From NCBI RefSeq assembly GCF_014201415.1, contig NZ_JACHEH010000001.1, forward strand, positions 496,001-560,000: DNA of 64,000 nucleotides. The letters are read 5' to 3'. A program made the position numbers and the translations under genes. Position 1 is the first letter of the stretch. Every line of letters begins with the position of its first letter. Shown in pieces: positions 39,878-48,169 of the stretch. Source of the DNA: Chelatococcus composti (GTDB lineage Bacteria > Pseudomonadota > Alphaproteobacteria > Rhizobiales > Beijerinckiaceae). Under the pieces are notes generated by a model, which was not told the DNA's origin, made no database searches, and saw only the letters and a program-made list of their open reading frames with translations.

Positions 39878-41725
39878 ATGAACCGGCACCGGCGGCGACA
39901 TCTGATCATTTTGGGCGCGGTGGCATTCGCGCTGTGCCTGCTGATCGCCAGCTTCGGCCACCGTTACGCCACCGCGCTCTATCTCGACGAGGCGGCCGCA
40001 CGCGGTCACAACACGCTCGGCCTCGCCGTCACGGCGCTGCGCGGCCAGCTCGCCCGCTACGAGAAGCTGCCCCAGCTCATTGCCGACGATCCGGACATCA
40101 AGCTGCTGGTGTCGAACCCGCAGGACCGGGAGAAGATCGATGAGGTCAACCACTTCCTCAAGCAGGTCAACCATCTGCTCGAGTCGTCCGACATCTACGT
40201 AATGCTGAACGACGGCGTCACCATCGCCGCGTCCAACTTCGACCAGACGCCGACCTTCATCGGCGAGAACTTCAGCTATCGCCCCTACTTCCACGACGCC
40301 CGGGACCACGGCGAGGGCCGCTTCTTCGCGCTCGGCACCACCTCCCTCAAGCGTGGCTACTATTTCGGCGCTCCCATCCGTACCGAGACGGGCGTCGCTG
40401 GCGTCGTTGCCTTCAAGATCGATCTCGATGCCATCGAAAGCTCCTGGCGGGGCAGCGATTACGAGATCATCGTCACCGACCGTGAAGGCATCATCTTCAT
40501 GTCTGGCCGGCAGGACTGGCTGTTTACGGCCATCGAGCCTCTCACGCCGGACCGGCTGGCGCGCACGGCCGCCACACGCCGCTATGCGAATGCGCAGCTG
40601 CGGGAACTGCCGGTCACACGCTCGGCGACGCCGGACGGGCACGATCTCCTGACCGTCACGGACACGAAGGGTGCGCGGCAATACCTCGCCCTGAGCGAAG
40701 AGATGCCGGAGGCAGACTGGACGGTGCGCGTGCTGCTCGACACCGCGTCGGTGCGCGTGCAGGTGCTGACCACCATCGCGGCGCTGGTACTGCTCGTGGC
40801 GCTCGGCGCCATGGGCTTCGCCGTCTGGCTCGAGCGGCGCGCCCGGCTCGCGGAGCGGCTGCAGGTGCAGCGCGAAGCCCAGGAGGAACTGGAGCGGCGC
40901 GTCGCAGAACGCACGGCGGACCTCGCCAACGTCAACCACCTCCTGCAGGCGGAGGTCGCCGAGCGGCGCGCGACCGAGCGGGCACTGCGCAAGACCCAGG
41001 CCGATCTCGTCCAGGCGGGCAAGCTTGCCGCTCTCGGCCAGATGGCGGCGGCACTGTCGCACGAGTTCAACCAGCCGCTCGCCGCCGCGCGCACCTATGC
41101 TGACAATGCCCTCCTGCTGATCGCTCACGGGCGCAACGCCGAAGCCGCCGAGGCCATCGAGCGCATCGTCAGCCTGACGGAACGGATGGCCTCGATCAGC
41201 CGGCACCTGCGCAACTTCGCCCGCAAGCCCAACGAGAAGCTCGGGCCGGTGCGCCTCGACGACATCATCCACGACACGCTGGAAATCATGGGCTGGCGGT
41301 TGAAGGCGGCCGATGCGGATTTCGTCGTGAATCTCGGCCCCGGACCGCTGTGGGTGAAGGCGGGGACGGTGCGCCTGCAGCAGGTGCTCGTCAACATCAT
41401 CTCCAACGCAGCCGACGCGGTGGAGGGAACGGAGCGGCGGACGATCACCCTCGCTGCGGAGCGCACCGGCGAGGGCAAGGTCGCCATCACGGTGCGGGAT
41501 CACGGCCCCGGCATTCCGGCTGCCATTGCCGGCCGCATCTTCGACCCCTTCTTCACAACCAAGGGCGTAGGCAAGGGGCTGGGGCTCGGCCTCTCGATCT
41601 CCTACAACATTGTCAAGGACTTCGGCGGCACGCTTTCGGTCGAGCAGCATCCCGAGGGCGGCACCATTGCCACGATCGTCCTCGACGAGGAGCCCCCCGC
41701 CCAATCGCTGGAGGCCGCCGAATGA
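39878..41725 (+). CDS. dctB: DctB-type sensor histidine kinase
   Basis: A 615-residue membrane kinase. One N-terminal transmembrane helix (LIILGAVAFALCLLIASFG), a periplasmic double-Cache sensor of about 260 residues (DPDIKLLVSNPQDREKIDEV, GENFSYRPYFHDARDHGEGR), a second helix, a coiled coil, then the kinase core: H-box LSHEFNQPLAAARTYADNA (His395), N-box NIISNAADAVEG, and G-boxes DHGPGIP and GKGLGLGLSI. This is the DctB layout for C4-dicarboxylate sensing. I chose ATG 39878 behind GGAGG; GTG 39830 is possible. It overlaps dctD by 4 bases. Confidence 0.9.
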   Translation: MNRHRRRHLIILGAVAFALCLLIASFGHRYATALYLDEAAARGHNTLGLAVTALRGQLARYEKLPQLIADDPDIKLLVSNPQDREKIDEVNHFLKQVNHLLESSDIYVMLNDGVTIAASNFDQTPTFIGENFSYRPYFHDARDHGEGRFFALGTTSLKRGYYFGAPIRTETGVAGVVAFKIDLDAIESSWRGSDYEIIVTDREGIIFMSGRQDWLFTAIEPLTPDRLARTAATRRYANAQLRELPVTRSATPDGHDLLTVTDTKGARQYLALSEEMPEADWTVRVLLDTASVRVQVLTTIAALVLLVALGAMGFAVWLERRARLAERLQVQREAQEELERRVAERTADLANVNHLLQAEVAERRATERALRKTQADLVQAGKLAALGQMAAALSHEFNQPLAAARTYADNALLLIAHGRNAEAAEAIERIVSLTERMASISRHLRNFARKPNEKLGPVRLDDIIHDTLEIMGWRLKAADADFVVNLGPGPLWVKAGTVRLQQVLVNIISNAADAVEGTERRTITLAAERTGEGKVAITVRDHGPGIPAAIAGRIFDPFFTTKGVGKGLGLGLSISYNIVKDFGGTLSVEQHPEGGTIATIVLDEEPPAQSLEAAE

Positions 41726-43062
41726 AGCAGCCCTGCGTGCTCCTGATCGACGACGAGGAGGATATCCTGCGCTCCATCCGGCAGGCGCTGGAGCTGGCTG
41801 GTTTCAAGGTGCGCGAGCTCACCTCTGCCGACGCCGCGCTCGATCTCGTCACACCCGGCTTTCCAGGCATCATCGTCTCCGACATCCGCATGCCGGGCAT
41901 GGACGGCATGACGCTGCTGACGAGAGTGCGCGACATCGACGCGGACGTGCCCGTCATCCTCGTCACCGGCCACGGCGACGTGCAGCTCGCCGTGCGCGCC
42001 ATGCGCGAGGGTGCCTACGACTTCATCGAGAAGCCCTTCTCTGCCCAGCATCTGGCGGATGTGGTGGCGCGCGCGCTCGACCGGCGCAGCCTCGTGCTGG
42101 AGAACAGGCTGCTGCGCGCCGCCGCCGGCAAGCGTGACGACCTCGAGACGCGCCTGCCCGGGCGCTCACAGGCGATGATCGACTTGCGCCATCGCCTGCG
42201 CGCCGTCGCCGGCACCGACGCGGATGTGCTGATCGTCGGCGAGACCGGTGTCGGCAAGGAGGTGGTCGCCCGCGCGCTGCACGACAACAGCGGCCGCGCC
42301 GACCGGCCCTTTGTCGTCATCAATTGCGCCGCCCTGCCCGCCAATCTCATCGAAAGTGAGCTGTTTGGTCATGAGGCCGGGGCGTTTCCCGGCGCCATCC
42401 GCGCCCGCTACGGCAAGTTCGAGCATGCGCGCGGCGGCACCATCCTGCTCGACGAGATCGGCCAGATGCCGCTCGACCTCCAGGCGCGGCTGCTGCGCGT
42501 CATCGAGGACCGGGTTATCGTCCGCCTCGGCTCCAACGAGCCGATCCCGCTCGACATCCGCTTCATCGCCACAAGCAAGGTGGAGCTTGAAGAAGAGGTA
42601 GCGGCGGGGCGCTTCCGCGCCGACCTGCTCTACCGGCTCAACGTCGTCACGTTGAGGGTGCCGCCCCTCGCCGCGCGGCGCGAGGATGTGCCGATCCTCT
42701 TTCTCCAGCTGCTCAGGGAAGCGGCCGGACGATACCGGCGCGAGCCCGTCGACCCGCCCCCGCACGTCATCGAGGCGATTGCCCGGCGCGACTGGCCCGG
42801 CAATGTCCGTGAGCTGCGCAACGCAGCAGACCGCTACGTCCTCGGGCTCGGCGTCGACGGGCTCGATGCTGCGGCTGAGGAACAGACGGGCCTGACCCTT
42901 GCGGAGCGCATGGCTCGCTACGAGAAATCGATCATCGCCAGCGCGTTGCAGGCACACGGCGGGGCGCTGAAGCCCGTCTACGAGGAGCTCGGCATCTCCC
43001 GCAAGACGCTCTATGAAAAGATGCAGCGCTATCGCCTCGGCCGGCGCGACGCTGCCGAGTGA
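41722..43062 (+). CDS. dctD: DctD-type sigma-54-dependent response regulator
   Basis: A 446-residue activator: receiver domain (phospho-acceptor Asp54 in IVSDIRMPGMDG, Lys in IEKPFS), AAA+ domain (Walker A GETGVGKE, Walker B GGTILLDEIGQMP, NVRELRN) and a C-terminal Fis-type HTH (YEELGISRKTLYEKMQRYRL). The sigma-54-contacting loop, normally GAFTGA, reads GAFPGA at residues 220-225. The start overlaps the dctB stop (ATGA). It should bind enhancer-like repeats; one candidate lies 5 bases after its own stop, upstream of the tctCBA genes. Confidence 0.92.
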   Translation: MKQPCVLLIDDEEDILRSIRQALELAGFKVRELTSADAALDLVTPGFPGIIVSDIRMPGMDGMTLLTRVRDIDADVPVILVTGHGDVQLAVRAMREGAYDFIEKPFSAQHLADVVARALDRRSLVLENRLLRAAAGKRDDLETRLPGRSQAMIDLRHRLRAVAGTDADVLIVGETGVGKEVVARALHDNSGRADRPFVVINCAALPANLIESELFGHEAGAFPGAIRARYGKFEHARGGTILLDEIGQMPLDLQARLLRVIEDRVIVRLGSNEPIPLDIRFIATSKVELEEEVAAGRFRADLLYRLNVVTLRVPPLAARREDVPILFLQLLREAAGRYRREPVDPPPHVIEAIARRDWPGNVRELRNAADRYVLGLGVDGLDAAAEEQTGLTLAERMARYEKSIIASALQAHGGALKPVYEELGISRKTLYEKMQRYRLGRRDAAE

Positions 43063-43066
43063 GCGC

Positions 43067-43088
43067 GATGTGTCGGTCCCCACACATC
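43067..43088. promoter_or_regulatory. Candidate upstream activator site for the DctD-like regulator
   Basis: A 22-base inverted repeat with perfect 7-base arms GATGTGT / ACACATC and GG/CC inside them. It lies about 175 bases before the tctC ATG, a normal enhancer distance. The TGTGxGG...CCxCACA style resembles known DctD sites. A matching sigma-54 promoter is only weakly visible. Confidence 0.6.
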
Positions 43089-43262
43089 TTCCGGGGCCGA
43101 TGTTACGAAATCCACCCATCGAGATGATTTGATGCGCCAGGAGCCATCCGGCGTGCGACCGCCGGTGTTGAAAAGGCGTCGGCGCCGTTTCCTACTGCGC
43201 CCCAGGGCCGGCCGGGGATCACCCCGTGCCAGCCGTTCAAGAACGATCTCCGGGAGGAAGAC

Positions 43263-44237
43263 ATGAAGAAACTGCTTGCGACGCTTTCCATCGCCGCGCT
43301 GGCACTGTTGCCGCAGGTCGCCGGAGCCCAGACCTATCCCGAGCGCACCATCACGATGGTCGTGCCGTTCTCGGCCGGCGGCCCGACCGACACGGTCGCC
43401 CGGCTCGTGGCCGAGGCGATGAGCCGCGAGCTCGGCCAGCAGATCATCGTCGAGAATGTCGGTGGTGCGGGTGGGACGGTCGGTGCGGCCCGCGTCGCCC
43501 AGGCCGCGCCCGACGGTTACACGCTGCTCCTGCACCACATCGGCATGGCGACCAGCGCCACGCTCTATCGCAAGCTCCCCTACAACCCGCTCGAGTCCTT
43601 CGAGTATGCCGGCCTCGTGACCGAGGTGCCGATGACGATCATCGCCCGTCCGGATTTTCCGGCCGACGACCTGCAGGGTCTGATCGCCTACCTGAAGGAG
43701 CACAAGGACGACGTCACCTACGCCAATGCCGGCATCGGCGCGGCCTCGCACCTTTGCGGCATGCTGTTCATGAGCGAGATCGAGACGCAGCTCACCACTG
43801 TGCCCTACCAGGGCACGGGCCCGGCGATGACGGACCTGCTCGGCGGCCAGGTGGATGTCATGTGCGATCAGACCACCAACACGACCAGCCAGATCCAGGC
43901 CGGCGCGGTGAAGGCCTATGCCGTGACGAGCCCTGAACGCCTCGAGCAGCTGCCCGACCTGCCGACGGCGGCTGAGGGCGGCCTCGCCTCGATGCAGTTC
44001 GGCATCTGGCACGGTCTCTATGCGCCGAAGGGCACCGATCCGGCGATCATGGAGCGGCTCAGCCAGGCACTGAAGGTTGCGCTCAAGGACAAGAACGTCG
44101 TCGAGCGTTTCGCCGCCCTCGCGACCAAGCCGGAGCCCGAGGAAAACGCCACGCCCCAGGCCCTCAAGGCCAAGCTGGAATCTGAAATCGCGCGGTGGAA
44201 GCCGCTGATCGAGGCCGCCGGCGTCTACGCCGACTGA
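43263..44237 (+). CDS. tctC: Tripartite tricarboxylate transporter substrate-binding protein
   Basis: A 324-residue periplasmic binding protein of the TctC/Bug family with a clean signal peptide (KKLLATLSIAALALLPQVAG, cut after AGAQ). Family motifs: RTITMVVPFSAGGPTDTVAR, VENVGGAGGTVGAARVA, APDGYTLLL and YANAGIGAASHLCG. It captures a carboxylate for the TctAB membrane part. GGGAGGAAGAC precedes the ATG. The substrate cannot be read from sequence; citrate, other carboxylates and aromatic acids are known for the family. Confidence 0.95.
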   Translation: MKKLLATLSIAALALLPQVAGAQTYPERTITMVVPFSAGGPTDTVARLVAEAMSRELGQQIIVENVGGAGGTVGAARVAQAAPDGYTLLLHHIGMATSATLYRKLPYNPLESFEYAGLVTEVPMTIIARPDFPADDLQGLIAYLKEHKDDVTYANAGIGAASHLCGMLFMSEIETQLTTVPYQGTGPAMTDLLGGQVDVMCDQTTNTTSQIQAGAVKAYAVTSPERLEQLPDLPTAAEGGLASMQFGIWHGLYAPKGTDPAIMERLSQALKVALKDKNVVERFAALATKPEPEENATPQALKAKLESEIARWKPLIEAAGVYAD

Positions 44238-44256
44238 TTGCCGCTTCGAAAGACTT

Positions 44257-44283
44257 GCCGACGCGACGGCCCGTCGCGTCGGC
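44257..44283 (+). terminator. Strong hairpin between tctC and tctB without a T-tract
   Basis: A perfect 12-bp stem GCCGACGCGACG / CGTCGCGTCGGC with a 3-base loop, followed by ACTTTGC. Without a T-run it is more likely an mRNA-stabilising or processing hairpin that lets tctC be made in excess over tctBA. Confidence 0.6.
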
Positions 44284-44304
44284 ACTTTGCATCGGAGGGG
44301 AGCA

Positions 44305-44787
44305 ATGACCTTCAACAGAAGCGATGTTGGAGCAGGGGCGATATTCGTCGGCATCGGCCTGTTCTTCGGCCTCATGACGCTCTACGGGCTCGACATCGGC
44401 ACTGCGAGGCGCATGGGGCCGGGCTATTTCCCCATCGTTCTGTCGGGCCTTCTGGTCGTCTTCGGCATCACGACGATCCTGAAGGGCATTGGGCACGAGG
44501 ATGTCGAGCGCGGGCCGCTGCCGTGGCGTGGCATCGCCATCCTTCTCGGCGTGCCAGTGATCTTCGGTCTGCTGATCCGCCCGCTCGGCATCGCGCCGGT
44601 GCTGCTCGTCACCACCTTCATCACGTCCTTCGCCAGCCGCCGCATGTCGCTGATCGTGGCCCTCCTCCTCTCCCTCGGGCTCACCGTCTTCTGCATCCTC
44701 GTCTTCGTTATGGGCCTCGGCCTGCCTCTGCGCATCTTCGGTCCGCTCGTCGAGCCCTGGACCCGGCCGATCTTCGGGGTGCGCTGA
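44305..44787 (+). CDS. tctB: Tripartite tricarboxylate transporter small subunit TctB
   Basis: A 160-residue membrane protein with four likely transmembrane helices (AGAIFVGIGLFFGLMTLYGL, YFPIVLSGLLVVFGITTILK, and two more in the second half). The segment TARRMGPGYFPIVLSGLL is the TctB hallmark. ATG 44305 follows GGAGGGG; a longer start at 44287 lacks that support. It lies between tctC and tctA, one base from the tctA start. Confidence 0.93.
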   Translation: MTFNRSDVGAGAIFVGIGLFFGLMTLYGLDIGTARRMGPGYFPIVLSGLLVVFGITTILKGIGHEDVERGPLPWRGIAILLGVPVIFGLLIRPLGIAPVLLVTTFITSFASRRMSLIVALLLSLGLTVFCILVFVMGLGLPLRIFGPLVEPWTRPIFGVR

Positions 44788-44788
44788 G

Positions 44789-46294
44789 ATGGACCTGATT
44801 TCCAACCTCTCCCTGGGGCTCTCCATTGCCCTGCAGCCGCACAACCTGGCGTTCTGCTTCGTGGGCTGCCTGCTTGGCACCCTCGTCGGCGTGCTGCCGG
44901 GCATCGGGCCGACCGCGACCATCGCGATGCTGCTGCCGATCACGCTGGGGCTCGACCCGTCGACCTCGCTGATCATGCTCGCAGGCATCTACTATGGCGC
45001 GCAGTACGGCGGATCGACGACAGCGATCCTCATCAACCTGCCGGGTGAATCCTCCTCCGCCGTCACGGCCATCGACGGCTACCAGATGGCGAAGCGCGGC
45101 CGCGCGGGCATTGCGCTCGCCGCTGCGGCGCTCGGCTCGTTCTTCGCCGGCACGGTCGCGACTGTCGTCCTCGCCCTGTTCGCTCCCCCGCTGGCCAAGG
45201 CGGCGCTGAAGTTCGGCTCGCCCGAATATTTCTCGCTGATGGTCCTCGGCCTCGTCTGCGCCATCGCGCTGGCGCACGGCTCGATCCTGAAGGCGACGGC
45301 GATGATCATCGTCGGCCTGCTGTTCGGCCTCGTCGGTGCCGACCTCTATTCGGGAGCCCAGCGTTTTACCTTCGGCATCCCGGAGCTTTCGGACGAGCTC
45401 AATTTCGTTTCTGTCGCCGTCGGTGTCTTCGGCATCGCCGAGATCCTGCGCAACCTGCAGAACGAGACCGACCGCGACGTGATGGTGAAGAAGGTCACAG
45501 GCCTGTGGCCGACGCGCGAGGACTTCCGCCGCATGGCCGGCCCGGTCGTGCGCGGCACGGCGCTCGGCTCCATTCTCGGCGTGCTGCCGGGCGGCGGCGC
45601 CATCCTTGCCGCCTTCGCCTCCTACACGGTGGAAAAGCGCATATCGCGCAGGCCCCAGGAGTTCGGCAAGGGCGCCATCGAGGGCGTGGCGGGCCCGGAA
45701 TCGGCCAACAACGCCGGCGCGCAGACCTCCTTCATCCCGATGCTCACCCTTGGCATTCCGGCCAATCCGGTGATGGCGCTGATGATCGGCGCGATGATCA
45801 TCCAGGGCATCGTGCCGGGCCCCAACGTCGTCAACCAGAACCCCGAGCTGTTCTGGGGCATCATTGCCTCCATGTGGGCGGGCAACCTGATGCTGGTGCT
45901 GCTCAACCTGCCGCTGATTGGCCTGTGGGTGCGGCTCCTGACGATCCCCTACTACCTGCTGTTCCCGGCAATCATGGCCTTTGCCGCGATCGGCATCTAC
46001 TCGATCAACTCCAACCCCTACGACCTCTACACGCTGACGCTGTTCGGCGCGCTGGGCTATGCCCTCGTCCGCTTCGGCTGCGAGCCGGCGCCGCTGCTTC
46101 TCGGCTTCGTGCTGGGCCCGATGCTGGAGGAGCACCTTCGCCGCGCCATGATCATCTCGCGGGGTGACCCCACGGTGTTCCTGACCCGCCCGATCAGCGC
46201 CGTGCTGCTGGTCATTGCGGCGATCGTGCTCGCCGTGGTGCTGATGCCGTCTGTGCGCAGGAAGCGTGAGGAGGTCTTCGTCGAGGAAGACTAG
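44789..46294 (+). CDS. tctA: Tripartite tricarboxylate transporter large subunit TctA
   Basis: A 501-residue permease with about 10-12 transmembrane segments. Family signatures: GTLVGVLPGIGPTATIAMLL and its second-half repeat GSILGVLPGGGAILAAFASY, plus GGSTTAILINLPGESSSAVT and ESANNAGAQTSFIPMLTLGI. It drives carboxylate uptake with the ion gradient. Length is normal. It is the last gene of tctCBA and ends before an imperfect hairpin at 46319. Confidence 0.95.
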   Translation: MDLISNLSLGLSIALQPHNLAFCFVGCLLGTLVGVLPGIGPTATIAMLLPITLGLDPSTSLIMLAGIYYGAQYGGSTTAILINLPGESSSAVTAIDGYQMAKRGRAGIALAAAALGSFFAGTVATVVLALFAPPLAKAALKFGSPEYFSLMVLGLVCAIALAHGSILKATAMIIVGLLFGLVGADLYSGAQRFTFGIPELSDELNFVSVAVGVFGIAEILRNLQNETDRDVMVKKVTGLWPTREDFRRMAGPVVRGTALGSILGVLPGGGAILAAFASYTVEKRISRRPQEFGKGAIEGVAGPESANNAGAQTSFIPMLTLGIPANPVMALMIGAMIIQGIVPGPNVVNQNPELFWGIIASMWAGNLMLVLLNLPLIGLWVRLLTIPYYLLFPAIMAFAAIGIYSINSNPYDLYTLTLFGALGYALVRFGCEPAPLLLGFVLGPMLEEHLRRAMIISRGDPTVFLTRPISAVLLVIAAIVLAVVLMPSVRRKREEVFVEED

Positions 46295-46318
46295 CCGCCG
46301 GCTCGCAAGAGGCTGGAA

Positions 46319-46357
46319 AAGCCCGTGTCGTCCTCGGCGGAGGCTCGGCGCGGGCTT
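46319..46357 (+). terminator. Candidate terminator after tctA
   Basis: Stem AAGCCCGTGTCG / CGGCGCGGGCTT (12 bp, two G-T wobbles) 24 bases after the tctA stop, followed by CCTGCC with no T-run. Probably a weak or factor-assisted terminator. Confidence 0.45.
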
Positions 46358-46494
46358 CCTGCCGTGGCCGCAACCGGCGAGCAGGACGAAGGGCCTGCGC
46401 AAGCGCCCTGCCCTTTCCTCGGCGCCTTCCGTTCCCTCAGAATGCGAGCGACTGATCCGCCGCGCCTGCGGCGCGCGGGCTTGCCGGAGTCGCC

Positions 46495-47571
46495 ATGATC
46501 GAGCAGCTTCGCCTTCGCCTCGATCCCATCCACCTGCGCCAGGCCGTGCGGGGGGCGATTGCCGCCATCGCAGCCTATGTCCTGGCCGAGGCCTGCGGCC
46601 TGCCCAAGGGCTACTGGTCGGTGCTGACGGCGGTGATCGTCATGCAGGCCACGCTCGGCGCGACGCTGAGCGCCACCGTCGACCGGCTGCTCGGCACCAT
46701 GCTCGGCGCTGCCTTCGGCGTCGTCGGGGCGCTTCTGGCCGGCTCGTCCCAGCTGCGCACCGGTGTCGTCCTGCTCTTTGTCATGCTGCTGACGGTCTAC
46801 ATCGCCGCGCGCCGGCCCAGCCTGCGCCTCGGCTCGGTCACGGCGGCCATCGTCCTGTTGTCCGATCCCAGCCATGCCGATCCGCTCGGCGCGGCCTTCC
46901 AGCGCGTGGCGGAGATCGGCCTCGGAGCCGTGGTCGGCGTGCTCGCGGCCCTGCTGATCCTGCCCGCACGGGCGCGCGACCATCTGCGCGGAACGAGTGC
47001 CGAGGCCCTCGGCCTGTGCGGGGCGCTGCTGACGCTCATCGCCGCCCGGCTCGCGGGAGCGGATGAGAATCCGGCCACGCTCAACGAGCGCATCCGCAAG
47101 CTGCTGCGCAAGGGTGACGCCCAGATCGACGAGGCGCGGCGCGAGTGGCCGGGCGCCCCCGACCATCTCGACCCCGCCCCGATGCTCCGCTCGATCCGCC
47201 GGCTCTGGCACAGCGAGATCATCCTGCTGCGCGCCGCCCAGAGCCCACTCTCGACGCAGCTGAAGGCCGCCCTCGGGACGACGCTGGACGACGTCGTGGC
47301 GGCGGCAAGAGCGCGGATGGCGGACCTCGCGGTGGCTCTCGACGGGAAAAAGATGACGGGCGACGCGGCTGCCCTCGACACCGCCGTGGCCATGCTGCAG
47401 GCCAGCGTCGAGGCGCTGCGCGGAGAAAGCGGCCAGGGGCTCGACGGCCACGATTTCGGTCAAGCCTTCGCCATTGTCTTTGCTTTTGCTCAGATCCGCG
47501 ACAATCTATCCGACCTGGCAGAAAGATTGCTTGAGCAGACGGGCGAGGCGGCGCCGCGACGGGCGGACTGA
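46495..47571 (+). CDS. FUSC-family inner-membrane protein
   Basis: A 358-residue protein. The N-terminal 160 residues hold about six transmembrane segments with the FUSC pattern GYWSVLTAVIVMQATLGATL, then TVDRLLGTMLGAAFGVVGAL. The C-terminal 200 residues are soluble and helical. FUSC domains occur in aromatic-acid exporters (AaeB) and relatives; this one has a single membrane unit. GGAG precedes the ATG. It may export a compound or stress metabolite; no partner gene (periplasmic adaptor) is adjacent. Confidence 0.8.
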   Translation: MIEQLRLRLDPIHLRQAVRGAIAAIAAYVLAEACGLPKGYWSVLTAVIVMQATLGATLSATVDRLLGTMLGAAFGVVGALLAGSSQLRTGVVLLFVMLLTVYIAARRPSLRLGSVTAAIVLLSDPSHADPLGAAFQRVAEIGLGAVVGVLAALLILPARARDHLRGTSAEALGLCGALLTLIAARLAGADENPATLNERIRKLLRKGDAQIDEARREWPGAPDHLDPAPMLRSIRRLWHSEIILLRAAQSPLSTQLKAALGTTLDDVVAAARARMADLAVALDGKKMTGDAAALDTAVAMLQASVEALRGESGQGLDGHDFGQAFAIVFAFAQIRDNLSDLAERLLEQTGEAAPRRAD

Positions 47572-47654
47572 GCCTGGAGAGGCGCCACCGCCGCGGCCGA
47601 TATTCGGCATTTGTTTAAACAAGAAGCGTAGCGTTCCCGCGTCCCTATACTGCG

Positions 47655-47700
47655 TTGACAAAATTTTTTTTGGGCTGTTATTCCATCCTCAAGGGGGGGG
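47655..47700 (+). promoter_or_regulatory. Promoter and ribosome-binding region with T8 and G8 tracts
   Basis: A perfect -35 TTGACA (47655-47660) is followed by a T8 run (47664-47671) inside the presumed -35/-10 spacer, with only a weak -10 (TATTCC at 47679). A G8 run (47693-47700) forms the Shine-Dalgarno region directly before TGAA-ATG. Slippage in either tract would alter expression of the gene at 47705. Confidence 0.45.
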
Positions 47701-47704
47701 TGAA

Positions 47705-48169
47705 ATGGCAATATTAAGAATCCGCGACAAGCGGAATGATCTATTATGCGTCGATCTCAAGGATTTGCTGCGCCTCTTGGCCCCCGAGTCGCTGGGGGCG
47801 ACCTGGATCGTTTCCTCGATCAATTCTGAGCTCGGTCACGAGTGGTTCGACGCAACGGGCGAAGGTGGAGCGTTTCTGGAAAGCCTGGCCCACCGCAACG
47901 CCCGCCTCTGCGGAAGGCAGTTGACCGCGTTGGCGGAAAGGGCGCGGCAGGTTGTCTGGGGCGAGTTTGTCGGCTGGACGTCCGGCAAGACAGACCGGCC
48001 ATGGGTCAGGATACGCGCGATCGACGGAATGTTCTACGATGTCGACTCCGACGACCCGGCCGTGCTGCGCAAGATCCGTGCGACTTATGAGGATGTCGAG
48101 CTGATCGCGACAGCCGACTGTCAGAACGAAAGCGGCAAACAGCCTGGGCTTACGGCTCGGCCTTGCTGA
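47705..48169 (+). CDS. Orphan protein of unknown function
   Basis: A 154-residue protein I do not recognise. It starts MAILRIRDKRNDLLCVDLKD and reads on with WIVSSINSELGHEWFDATGE, WGEFVGWTSGKTDRPWVRIR and IDGMFYDVDSDDPAVLRKIR. No signal peptide or transmembrane helix. The sequence is rich in Trp and acidic residues and its upstream region is AT-rich and homopolymer-rich, unlike the neighbours. Its 3' end overlaps the convergent iclR gene by 20 bases. The immunity-protein-like acidity is suggestive only. Confidence 0.75.
   Translation: MAILRIRDKRNDLLCVDLKDLLRLLAPESLGATWIVSSINSELGHEWFDATGEGGAFLESLAHRNARLCGRQLTALAERARQVVWGEFVGWTSGKTDRPWVRIRAIDGMFYDVDSDDPAVLRKIRATYEDVELIATADCQNESGKQPGLTARPC

Noticed and set aside
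43216-43229. GG-N10-GC as a sigma-54 promoter for tctC
   Set aside because: Only the minimal GG and GC match; the surrounding TGGCAC and TTGC are poor. A better site may exist that I could not see. Kept out of the feature list.
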